NCBI RefSeq assembly: GCF_009498455.1
Contig: NZ_CP045644.1
Location: 4,777,001-4,841,000, forward strand
DNA: 64,000 nt
Origin: Variovorax paradoxus
GTDB taxonomy: Bacteria > Pseudomonadota > Gammaproteobacteria > Burkholderiales > Burkholderiaceae_C
Reading direction: 5' to 3'
The position numbers were made by a program, and so were the translations under genes. Below the pieces are notes generated by a model, which was not told the origin of the DNA, made no database searches, and saw only the letters and a list, made by a program, of their open reading frames with translations. This document shows, in pieces, positions 57,062 through 64,000 of this stretch. Each line of letters opens with the position of its first letter. Within the stretch, counting starts at the first letter, position 1.

Positions 57062-58372
57062 ATGGCTGAAAAACTGAATGCCGTCAAAGGCATGAACGAC
57101 ATATTGCCGCCCGAATCGGCGCGCTGGGAGTGGCTCGAAGCCACCGTGCGCGACCTGATGGGGCGCTATGCGTACCGCAACGTCCGCACCCCGATCCTGG
57201 AGCACACGGCGCTGTTCGTGCGCGGCATCGGCGAAGTGACGGACATCGTCGAGAAGGAGATGTACGCCTTCGAAGACCGCTCGGACAAGCATGGGCAGTC
57301 GGAGCATCTGGCGATGCGGCCGGAGAATACGGCCGGCCTCGTGCGCGCCGTGATCGAGCACAACATGCTCTACGAAGGACCCAAGCGCCTTTGGTACATC
57401 GGCCCGATGTTCCGTCGCGAAAAGCCGCAGCGCGGGCGCTTCCGCCAATTCCATCAGATCGGCGCCGAGGCGCTCGGCTTCGCCGGCCCCGATGTCGATG
57501 CCGAATTGATCCTGCTGGCCACCGCGCTGTGGAAGGCCATCGGCCTGACCGACGTGCGCCTGGAGCTCAACAGCCTGGGCCAGCCCGCCGAGCGCGCGCT
57601 GCACCGCGCGCAGCTCATCGCCCACTTCGAGCAGCACGCCGACAAGCTCGACGAGGACGGCAAGCGCCGTCTGCACAGCAACCCGCTGCGCATCCTCGAC
57701 ACGAAGAATCCGGCGATGAAAGAGGTGGTCGAAGCGGCGCCGAAGCTGATCGATTTCCTGGGCGCCGAATCGCTGGCGCACTTCCAAGGGGTGCAAGCCA
57801 TCCTCAAGGCCAACGACATCGCCTTCACGATCAACCCGCGCCTCGTGCGCGGTCTCGACTACTACAACCTCACGGTGTTCGAGTTCGTGACCGACCGCCT
57901 CGGTGCGCAGGGCACGGTGTGCGCCGGCGGCCGCTACGACGATCTCATCGCGCAGATCGGCGGCAAGCCGGCGCCCGCCGTGGGCTGGGCCATCGGCGTC
58001 GAGCGCGTGCTCGACCTGCTGAAAGAGCAGGGTGCCGAAGTGCCCGCACCGGTGCCCGACGTCTATGCCATCGTGCCCGACGCCGCCTCGATGCCTGTGG
58101 TGCTGCGCGCCTTGCAGCAGCTGCGCGAAACCGGCGTGCGCGTGCAGATGCACGCCAGCACGGCCGAAGGCCTTGCGAGCTTCAAGGCACAGATGCGAAA
58201 GGCGGACGCCAGCGGCGCCACCTACGCCCTGATCTTCGGCGCCGATGAACTTGCGCGCGGTGAAGTGACTCTCAAGGCCTTGCGCGACGCCAGCGTTGCG
58301 CAGTCCGCCCGTTCACTTGCTGAAGTGACCACCTGGGCCGCCACCCTACAATCGCCGGCTCCCAACCTCTGA
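57062..58372 (+). CDS. hisS: Histidyl-tRNA synthetase
   Basis: The 436-residue class II synthetase shows [12 protein letters not shown] at the start, motif 2 ([21 protein letters not shown]), histidine-binding loops including [14 protein letters not shown], and motif 3 with [10 protein letters not shown]-terminal anticodon-binding domain follows (about 330-430). Position after ispG is conserved. It begins 15 bp after ispG and is 6 bp before the next gene. Confidence 0.98.
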   Translation: MAEKLNAVKGMNDILPPESARWEWLEATVRDLMGRYAYRNVRTPILEHTALFVRGIGEVTDIVEKEMYAFEDRSDKHGQSEHLAMRPENTAGLVRAVIEHNMLYEGPKRLWYIGPMFRREKPQRGRFRQFHQIGAEALGFAGPDVDAELILLATALWKAIGLTDVRLELNSLGQPAERALHRAQLIAHFEQHADKLDEDGKRRLHSNPLRILDTKNPAMKEVVEAAPKLIDFLGAESLAHFQGVQAILKANDIAFTINPRLVRGLDYYNLTVFEFVTDRLGAQGTVCAGGRYDDLIAQIGGKPAPAVGWAIGVERVLDLLKEQGAEVPAPVPDVYAIVPDAASMPVVLRALQQLRETGVRVQMHASTAEGLASFKAQMRKADASGATYALIFGADELARGEVTLKALRDASVAQSARSLAEVTTWAATLQSPAPNL

Positions 58373-58378
58373 CAGCGC

Positions 58379-59071
58379 ATGGCCACCCATCTCGACCTCG
58401 AAGAACAGGAACAGCTCGACCAGCTCAAGCATTTCTGGAACACCTACGGCACCCTGATCACCTGGGCCGTGCTGCTCGTCGCCGGCGCCTTCGTGGCCTG
58501 GAACGGCTGGCAGTACTACCAGCGCACCAAGGCAGCCCAGGCCGCGGCACTTTATGACGAGGTCGAACGCAGCACGCAGTCCGGCGACGTCGAGCGCATC
58601 CAGCGCGTGATGACCGACATGAAGGAGCGCTTCGCAGGCACCGCCTACGCACAGCAGGCCGGCCTGCTGGTCGCCAAGACGCTGTTCGACAAGGGCAATG
58701 CCGACGGCTCGCGCGCGGCGCTGGGCTGGGTCGCGCAGAACGCTGTCGATCCGGGCTACCAGGCCATCGCCAAGCTGCGGCTCGCGGCCGAGCTGCTCGA
58801 TGCCAAGTCCTACGACGACGCGCTCAAGCAACTCGACGGCAAGGTGCCGACCGAATTCGAACCGCTGGTGGCCGACCGCAAGGGCGACATCTACATGGCG
58901 CAAGGCAAGCGCGACGAGGCCCAGGCCGAGTACCGCAAGGCCTGGACCGGCCTCGGCGCCGGCTCGGACTACCGCCGACTGGTCGAGATCAAGCTCAACG
59001 CGGTTGGTGTCGACCCGAAGACCCTGGCGCCGACCGTCACCGTGACGCCCGCCGTCCCCAAGAACTCCTGA
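58379..59071 (+). CDS. yfgM: YfgM-like tetratricopeptide membrane protein
   Basis: The 230-residue protein has a short cytoplasmic start (HLDLEEQEQLDQLKHFWN), one transmembrane helix about 22-43 and periplasmic TPR-like helices. It matches the YfgM/UPF0070 family. E. coli YfgM associates with SecYEG and periplasmic chaperones. It sits between hisS and bamB as in E. coli. Confidence 0.92.
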   Translation: MATHLDLEEQEQLDQLKHFWNTYGTLITWAVLLVAGAFVAWNGWQYYQRTKAAQAAALYDEVERSTQSGDVERIQRVMTDMKERFAGTAYAQQAGLLVAKTLFDKGNADGSRAALGWVAQNAVDPGYQAIAKLRLAAELLDAKSYDDALKQLDGKVPTEFEPLVADRKGDIYMAQGKRDEAQAEYRKAWTGLGAGSDYRRLVEIKLNAVGVDPKTLAPTVTVTPAVPKNS

Positions 59072-59083
59072 TCGCACACCTCC

Positions 59084-60226
59084 ATGAATTTCAAGCGTTT
59101 CATGCCTGAATCGACCGCCCTGCGTGCGGGTTCTGCTCTTGTTCTGGTAGCGCTGCTGGCCGCCTGCTCGGGCTCCGGCAAGCCCAAGCCCGCCGAGTTG
59201 CCGGCCAACCCGTCCCTGATGGGCGTGCGCCAGGCCTGGAACGTGCGGATTCCAGGCGTCGAATTCCCGCTCACCGCCGATGTCAGCGGTGACATCGTGA
59301 CCGTGGCAGGCAGCGACGGCACGGTCGTCGCCATCGACGCCCGCGCCGGTCGCGAAACCTGGCGCGCCAGCGCCGGTGCGCCGCTGGCGGCCGGTGTCGG
59401 CAGCGACGGTTCGCTGACGGCCGTGGTCACCACCAACAACGAAGTGGTCGCCATCGAAAACGGCAAGGTGCTGTGGAAGCAGCGCCTGTCGGCCCAGGCC
59501 TTCACCGCACCGCTGGTGGCCGGCCGCCGCGTCTTCGTGCAGACCGCCGACCGCAGCGTCAGCGCCTGGGACGGCCAGAGCGGCCGCCGCTTGTGGCAGC
59601 AGCAGCGCCCGGGCGAAAACCTCGTGCTGCGCAAGTCGGGCGTGCTGATCGCGGTCGGCGACACGCTGGTCGCCGGTCTGGGCGGCCGACTCGTCGGCAT
59701 GAACCCCGGCAACGGCAGCTCGCGCTGGGAAGCCCCCATCGCCGCGCCGCGCGGCACCAACGACGTGGAACGCCTGGTCGACCTGACCGGCAGCGTGAGC
59801 CGCTACGGCGACACGGTCTGCGCGCGCGCCTACTACGCGAGCGTCGGCTGCGTCGACACCCTGCGCGGGCAGCTGCTCTGGAGCAAGCCGGCCTCGGGTG
59901 CCGACGGCGTGAGCGGCGACGAGCGCTTTCTCTATGGCACTGAATCCGACGGCAGCGTCACCGCCTGGCGCCGCGCCGACGGTGAACGCGCCTGGCAGAT
60001 GAGCCGCCTGAAGAACCGCGAACTGACCGCGCCGCTGGCCGTGGGCCGTTCGCTGATCATCGGCGAGAGCACCGGCACGCTGCACTTCGTGTCGCGCGAA
60101 GACGGTGCGCTGCTGAATCGCGTCACCCCCGATGGCTCGGCCATCACCGTGACGCCGGTCCTGGCCGGCAACACGGTGGTTGTCGTGACCGCCAAGGGCG
60201 GCGTCTTCGGTTACCGCCCTGAATAA
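59084..60226 (+). CDS. bamB: Outer membrane assembly lipoprotein BamB
   Basis: The 380-residue lipoprotein has lipobox LLAAC (Cys about 28) and PQQ-type beta-propeller repeats such as GTVVAIDARAGRETWRA and GSVTAWRRADGERAW. BamB is a non-essential BAM complex scaffold. With bamD, it is the second BAM component in the window. The end of the gene is 66 bp before der. Confidence 0.96.
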   Translation: MNFKRFMPESTALRAGSALVLVALLAACSGSGKPKPAELPANPSLMGVRQAWNVRIPGVEFPLTADVSGDIVTVAGSDGTVVAIDARAGRETWRASAGAPLAAGVGSDGSLTAVVTTNNEVVAIENGKVLWKQRLSAQAFTAPLVAGRRVFVQTADRSVSAWDGQSGRRLWQQQRPGENLVLRKSGVLIAVGDTLVAGLGGRLVGMNPGNGSSRWEAPIAAPRGTNDVERLVDLTGSVSRYGDTVCARAYYASVGCVDTLRGQLLWSKPASGADGVSGDERFLYGTESDGSVTAWRRADGERAWQMSRLKNRELTAPLAVGRSLIIGESTGTLHFVSREDGALLNRVTPDGSAITVTPVLAGNTVVVVTAKGGVFGYRPE

Positions 60227-60263
60227 TCATTTTTTGTCTTTCTCTTACTTCCAAGGCCCGACC

Positions 60264-60296
60264 ATGAAAACCGCGCCATCGAAAGGCCGGCCATGA
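60264..60296 (+). CDS. Ten-codon upstream ORF coupled to der
   Basis: ATG 60264 opens a ten-codon frame (product [10 protein letters not shown]) whose TGA at 60294-60296 overlaps the der ATG at 60293 (ATGA). AAGG at 60253-60256 could serve as its ribosome-binding site, and AAAGG inside the mini-ORF as that of der. The arrangement fits a translational coupling or leader peptide. It may also be the true upstream start of a longer mRNA with no translated peptide; only the sequence arrangement supports it. Confidence 0.35.
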   Translation: MKTAPSKGRP

Positions 60297-61636
60297 AGCC
60301 GGTCGTGGCCCTGGTCGGCCGTCCCAACGTCGGCAAGTCGACGCTCTTCAACCGCCTGACCCAGACGCGCGACGCCATCGTCGCCGACTTCGCCGGCCTC
60401 ACGCGCGACCGCCATTACGGCAACGGCCGCCTGGGCAAGCACGAGTTCATCGTGATCGACACCGGTGGTTTCGAGCCCGATGCCGGCAGCGGCATCTACA
60501 AGGAAATGGCCAAGCAGACGCGGCAGGCCGTGGCCGAGGCCGACGTCGTGATCTTCGTGGTCGATGCCCGCGAAGGCCTCTCGGCGCAAGACCACGACAT
60601 CGCCAACGAGCTGCGCCGGCTGGGCAAGCCCTGCGTGCTGGCGGCCAACAAGGCCGAGGGCATGCACGACGGCACCAAGCTGGTCGACTTCTACGAGCTG
60701 GGCTTCGGCGACGTGCACGGCGTGTCCGCGGCGCACGGGCAGGGCATGCGCGACCTGGTCGAACTGGCGCTTGAGCCGCTGAATCTGCCCGACCCGGACG
60801 ACGAGGAAGACGAAGACGACGTCAACAAGCCGATCAAGCTGGCGGTGGCCGGCCGGCCCAACGTCGGCAAGTCCACGCTGATCAACACCTGGCTCGGCGA
60901 AGAGCGCCTGGTGGCCTTCGACATGCCGGGCACGACGCGCGACGCCATCTCGGTGCCGTTCGAACGCAACGGCCAGCGCTTCGAGCTGATCGACACCGCC
61001 GGCCTGCGCCGCAAGGGCAAGGTCTTCGAGGCGATCGAGAAGTTCTCGGTGGTCAAGACGCTGCAGGCCATCGAGTCGGCCAATGTGGTGCTGTTGCTGC
61101 TTGACGCCACGCAGGGCGTGACCGACCAGGACGCGCACATTGCCGGCTACATCCTCGAAAGCGGACGTGCCGTGGTGATCGCCATCAACAAGTGGGACGC
61201 GGTCGACAGCTACCAGCGCGAGCAGATCCAGCGGCAAATCGAAACCCGGTTGCCGTTCCTGAAATTCGCGTCATTGCATTTCATATCGGCCATCAAGCGC
61301 CAGGGCCTCGGCCCGGTGTGGCAGGCCATTGCCCAGGCCCACAAGTCGGCCACGCGCAAGATGTCGACGCCGGTGCTGACGCGCCTGCTGCTGGAGGCGG
61401 TGCAATTCCAAGCGCCCCAACGCGGTGGCATGTACCGGCCCAAGCTGCGCTATGCGCACCAGGGCGGCATGAATCCGCCCGTGATCATCATTCACGGCAA
61501 TTCGCTGGAGCACGTGACCGACGCTTACAAGCGTTTCCTGGAAGGGCGTTTCCGCAAGGAATTCGACCTCGTGGGCACGCCCTTGCGGATCCAGTTCAAA
61601 AGCTCGCAAAATCCGTTTGCGGACAAGGACAAGTAA
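60293..61636 (+). CDS. der: Ribosome assembly GTPase Der (EngA)
   Basis: The 447-residue protein has two tandem GTPase domains, each with GRPNVGKST (about residues 8-16 and 183-191), G3 motifs DTGGF and DTAGL, and NKxD motifs, followed by a KH-like C-terminal domain (about 360-447). An acidic linker (DDEEDEDDV) joins the G domains. Der is essential for 50S subunit maturation. A short ORF overlaps its start. Confidence 0.98.
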   Translation: MKPVVALVGRPNVGKSTLFNRLTQTRDAIVADFAGLTRDRHYGNGRLGKHEFIVIDTGGFEPDAGSGIYKEMAKQTRQAVAEADVVIFVVDAREGLSAQDHDIANELRRLGKPCVLAANKAEGMHDGTKLVDFYELGFGDVHGVSAAHGQGMRDLVELALEPLNLPDPDDEEDEDDVNKPIKLAVAGRPNVGKSTLINTWLGEERLVAFDMPGTTRDAISVPFERNGQRFELIDTAGLRRKGKVFEAIEKFSVVKTLQAIESANVVLLLLDATQGVTDQDAHIAGYILESGRAVVIAINKWDAVDSYQREQIQRQIETRLPFLKFASLHFISAIKRQGLGPVWQAIAQAHKSATRKMSTPVLTRLLLEAVQFQAPQRGGMYRPKLRYAHQGGMNPPVIIIHGNSLEHVTDAYKRFLEGRFRKEFDLVGTPLRIQFKSSQNPFADKDK

Positions 61637-61800
61637 GGGCGCTTGGCCGCCGATGGCAGCCGATGAGCCGCAGCAGGAGTGGAAGTTCCGTCTTTTGAGA
61701 ACCGTTATTTTCTCAAGGCTTTTGACCCCGATTGCTGCGGCGCAGAAACCCTGTGTTAAGGTCATCTCTCCAACAACTACTCTTGAACACGGAGAATATC

Positions 61801-62046
61801 GTGAGCAATAAAGGGCAACTTCTGCAAGACCCGTTTCTGAACACCTTGCGTCGCGAGCATGTGCCGGTTTCCATTTATTTGGTGAACGGCATCAAGCTGC
61901 AAGGCCAGATCGAGTCCTTCGATCAATACGTCGTGTTGCTCCGCAATACAGTGACGCAAATGGTCTACAAGCACGCCATTTCCACCATCGTGCCGGGTCG
62001 TGCCGTCAACTTCTCGGCCAACGAGAACGACGACGCCGCCGCCTGA
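61801..62046 (+). CDS. hfq: RNA chaperone Hfq
   Basis: The 81-residue protein has the Sm1 ([20 protein letters not shown]) and Sm2 ([12 protein letters not shown]) motifs of bacterial Hfq and a very short acidic tail. It forms hexamers that pair small RNAs with mRNAs. The start is GTG 61801 with GGAG at 61792. Upstream, an imperfect inverted repeat (TTGAGAA/TTCTCAA, 61695-61716) lies in the der-hfq gap. A strong terminator follows the stop. Confidence 0.98.
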   Translation: MSNKGQLLQDPFLNTLRREHVPVSIYLVNGIKLQGQIESFDQYVVLLRNTVTQMVYKHAISTIVPGRAVNFSANENDDAAA

Positions 62047-62054
62047 TCGCGCGG

Positions 62055-62083
62055 AGCGCGGCGGCAACCCCGCCGCGCTTTTT
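62055..62083 (+). terminator. Strong rho-independent terminator after hfq
   Basis: AGCGCGGCGG (62055-62064) pairs perfectly with CCGCCGCGCT (62070-62079) around a CAACC loop and is followed by five T (62079-62083). It sits 8 bp after the hfq stop and 17 bp before the hflX start codon. Confidence 0.93.
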
Positions 62084-62100
62084 CCTTATTCTGATTCCGC

Positions 62101-63270
62101 TTGTCTGATTCGATCCCCCGCCAGGAAGGCGCCGCCGTTCTCGTCGGCGTCGATTTCGGGCTGCCCCATTTCGACAGCGAGCTCGAAGAACTCGGCCTGC
62201 TCGCACAAACCGCGGGCCTCACGCCTGTCGCCCGCCTGGCCTGCAAGCGCAAGGCGCCCGATGCGGCGCTTTTCGTCGGCAGCGGCAAGGCCGAAGAGAT
62301 CAAGGAGCTTGCCGCCATGCACCGGGCGAGCGAGGTCATCTTCGACCAGTCGCTGAGCCCTGCGCAGCAGCGCAACCTCGAACGCCAGCTCGATGTCGCG
62401 GTCTACGACCGCACCTTCCTCATCCTCGAAATCTTCGCCCAGCGCGCCCGTTCGCACGAAGGCAAGCTTCAGGTCGAGCTGGCTCGTCTGCAGTACCTGA
62501 GCACGCGGCTGGTCCGTCGCTGGTCCCACCTGGAGCGCCAGACCGGCGGTGCAGGTGTGCGCGGCGGCCCCGGCGAAAAGCAGATCGAGCTCGACCGTCG
62601 CATGATCAACGAGTCGATCAAGCGCACGCGCGAGCGCCTTGCCAAGGTGCAGAAGCAGCGCAGCACGCAGCGCCGCCAGCGCGAGCGCCGCGAGACCTTC
62701 AACATCTCGCTCGTCGGCTACACCAACGCGGGCAAGTCGTCGATCTTCAATGCGATGGTCAAGGCCCGCGCCTATGCGGCCGACCAGCTGTTCGCCACGC
62801 TCGACACCACCACCCGCAATCTCTATCTGGGCGATGCACGCCGGCAGGTGTCGATCTCCGACACGGTGGGCTTCATCCGCGACCTGCCGCACGGCCTGGT
62901 CGATGCGTTCAAGGCCACCTTGCAGGAGGCGGTCGATGCCGACCTGCTGCTGCACGTGATCGACGCCTCCAACCCGCACTATCCCGAGCAGATGGCCGAG
63001 GTGCAATCGGTGCTGCAGGACATCGGCGCGGGCGACGTGCCGCAATTGCTGGTGTTCAACAAGCTCGACGCCCTTGAAAGCGCGCAACATCCGCTGCATC
63101 TGCAGGACGAGATGGAAATCGACGGCGTGCAGGTTCCCCGTATCTTCCTCAGCGCCAAGACTGGTGAAGGCCTGCCGCTGCTGCGGGTCGAGCTGGCCCG
63201 GCAGTCGGGTTCCGTCGCCGATACGATGACCCCTGAGGCGGACGCTGAATTGCACGATGCGGCCCCTTGA
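62101..63270 (+). CDS. hflX: Ribosome-associated GTPase HflX
   Basis: The 389-residue protein has the HflX N-terminal domain (about 1-185, GSGKAEEIKELA, ending in the GGPGEKQIELDRR segment) and a G domain with GYTNAGKSSIFN, DTVGFIRDLPHGL and NKLD. HflX splits stalled ribosomes after heat stress. The only good start is a TTG at 62101, since an in-frame TGA lies at 62092-62094. No Shine-Dalgarno is visible, and a terminator lies just before it. Confidence 0.96.
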   Translation: MSDSIPRQEGAAVLVGVDFGLPHFDSELEELGLLAQTAGLTPVARLACKRKAPDAALFVGSGKAEEIKELAAMHRASEVIFDQSLSPAQQRNLERQLDVAVYDRTFLILEIFAQRARSHEGKLQVELARLQYLSTRLVRRWSHLERQTGGAGVRGGPGEKQIELDRRMINESIKRTRERLAKVQKQRSTQRRQRERRETFNISLVGYTNAGKSSIFNAMVKARAYAADQLFATLDTTTRNLYLGDARRQVSISDTVGFIRDLPHGLVDAFKATLQEAVDADLLLHVIDASNPHYPEQMAEVQSVLQDIGAGDVPQLLVFNKLDALESAQHPLHLQDEMEIDGVQVPRIFLSAKTGEGLPLLRVELARQSGSVADTMTPEADAELHDAAP

Positions 63271-63308
63271 TTGGGCACAATCCCGCCACTGACACGAGAA
63301 CGAAGCGA

Positions 63309-64000
63309 ATGAATGCAAAGCCAGCGCGGAGAGGGTTTCTGGGCATGTTCAACCTGAACGATGGCCGATGGGGTCGCGGCGACGAGCCGTCCTCCAACGG
63401 CGACCGCCCGGCCGGCAACCGGCCACCCGATGCCGATCCCCCCGGCGCCCCGATCCCGCCGCCTTCGAGCGGCAACCAGAACAACAACGGCAACGGCAAT
63501 CGCCCGCGCGGCCAGGGCCCCAACCAGGGCCCGCCCGACCTCGACGAACTCTGGCGCGACCTCAATCGCAAGCTCGGTGGTTTCTTCGGCGGCGGCAAGG
63601 GTGGCGGCAACCGCCCCAATGGCACCGGCGGCGGTGGCGGCAATGGCTACAAGCCCGACATGAAGAATGCCGGCTTCGGCATCGGCCTCGTGGCCGCCGT
63701 GGCGGTCCTGATCTGGCTCGGCACCGGCTTCTTCATCGTGAACGAAGGCCAGCAGGCCGTGGTCACGCAGTTCGGTCGCTACAAGTCGACGGTGAATGCC
63801 GGCTTCAACTGGCGCCTGCCATACCCCATTCAACGCCACGAAGTGGTGGTGACCACGCAGATCCGTTCCACCGACGTGGGCCGCGACGCCATCGTGCGTT
63901 CCACGGGCCTGCGCGAATCGGCCATGCTGACCGAAGACGAGAACATCGTCGAAATCAAGTTCGCCGTGCAGTACCGCCTGAGCGACGCGCGCGCCTGGCT
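63309..64000 (+). CDS. hflK: FtsH protease modulator HflK (5' part; runs off window)
   Basis: The frame is open to the window edge. A Pro/Gly/Asn-rich cytoplasmic region (about 1-115, including PPDLDELWRDLNRKLGG) precedes a transmembrane helix (about 119-143) and the start of the SPFH/prohibitin domain (NEGQQAVVTQFGRY). HflK and HflC form a large cage around FtsH. The ATG at 63309 is used; an in-frame ATG at 63345 (MFNLND) is another candidate. It follows hflX by 38 bp, as in the hfq-hflX-hflK order. Confidence 0.95.
   Translation, partial: MNAKPARRGFLGMFNLNDGRWGRGDEPSSNGDRPAGNRPPDADPPGAPIPPPSSGNQNNNGNGNRPRGQGPNQGPPDLDELWRDLNRKLGGFFGGGKGGGNRPNGTGGGGGNGYKPDMKNAGFGIGLVAAVAVLIWLGTGFFIVNEGQQAVVTQFGRYKSTVNAGFNWRLPYPIQRHEVVVTTQIRSTDVGRDAIVRSTGLRESAMLTEDENIVEIKFAVQYRLSDARAW

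Overview
This 64 kb window reads as a chromosomal segment of a high-GC betaproteobacterium of the order Burkholderiales, most likely Comamonadaceae and close to Variovorax. The evidence is gene order and gene style rather than any marker gene: rlmN-pilW-rodZ-ispG-hisS-yfgM-bamB-der-hfq-hflX-hflK on the right, sucA-sucB-lpdA-zapE in the middle, and an aceE-aceF-lpdA operon whose E3 carries its own lipoyl domain. I saw no tRNA, rRNA, insertion sequence, integrase or CRISPR array.

Left end (1-10253): the upstream end of a secondary-metabolite locus, read leftwards. The first gene encodes a giant hybrid A-PCP-KS-AT-ACP-aminotransferase enzyme. The second gene, overlapping it by 4 bp, encodes a C-A protein that runs off the window. 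The assembly line extends an amino acid by one malonyl unit and then transaminates the unreduced beta-ketone, so a vicinal beta,gamma-diamino acid is the simplest prediction. Upstream lies about 1.3 kb of AT-rich, gene-poor DNA with nested palindromes and a candidate short structured transcript. This is the clearest accessory part of the window.

10254-21495: a small acidic Pro-rich protein, an FAD oxidoreductase, an ElaB/YqjD-like ribosome/membrane protein with a YqjE-YqjK fusion, pyrD, rpiA, a thioredoxin-fold protein, folD-prlC, and a two-component system (FixJ-type regulator and PAS kinase) divergent from aceE.

21679-28601: the pyruvate dehydrogenase operon, aceE-aceF-(HslV-like Ntn hydrolase)-lpdA. 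The hydrolase gene is joined to both neighbours by 4-bp overlaps, which makes it a striking guilt-by-association candidate.

28626-36559: a mixed metabolic block: NlpC/P60 hydrolase, PQQ-type sugar dehydrogenase, lipoprotein esterase, a 4-hydroxyphenylacetate hydroxylase/4-hydroxybutyryl-CoA dehydratase family flavoenzyme with a divergent TetR regulator, an isochorismatase-like hydrolase, and prpE.

36755-47410: the 2-oxoglutarate dehydrogenase operon with zapE and a coiled-coil periplasmic protein, then a PP2C phosphatase, a DUF465 protein and a DinG-type helicase.

47450-64000: envelope, RNA and GTPase housekeeping genes (bamD, rluD, scpB, rluB, ndk, rlmN, pilW, rodZ, ispG, hisS, yfgM, bamB, der, hfq, hflX, hflK). 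Very tight spacing and repeated ATGA/GTGA overlaps suggest long co-transcribed units. A 10-codon upstream ORF overlaps the der start, and a strong terminator sits between hfq and hflX.
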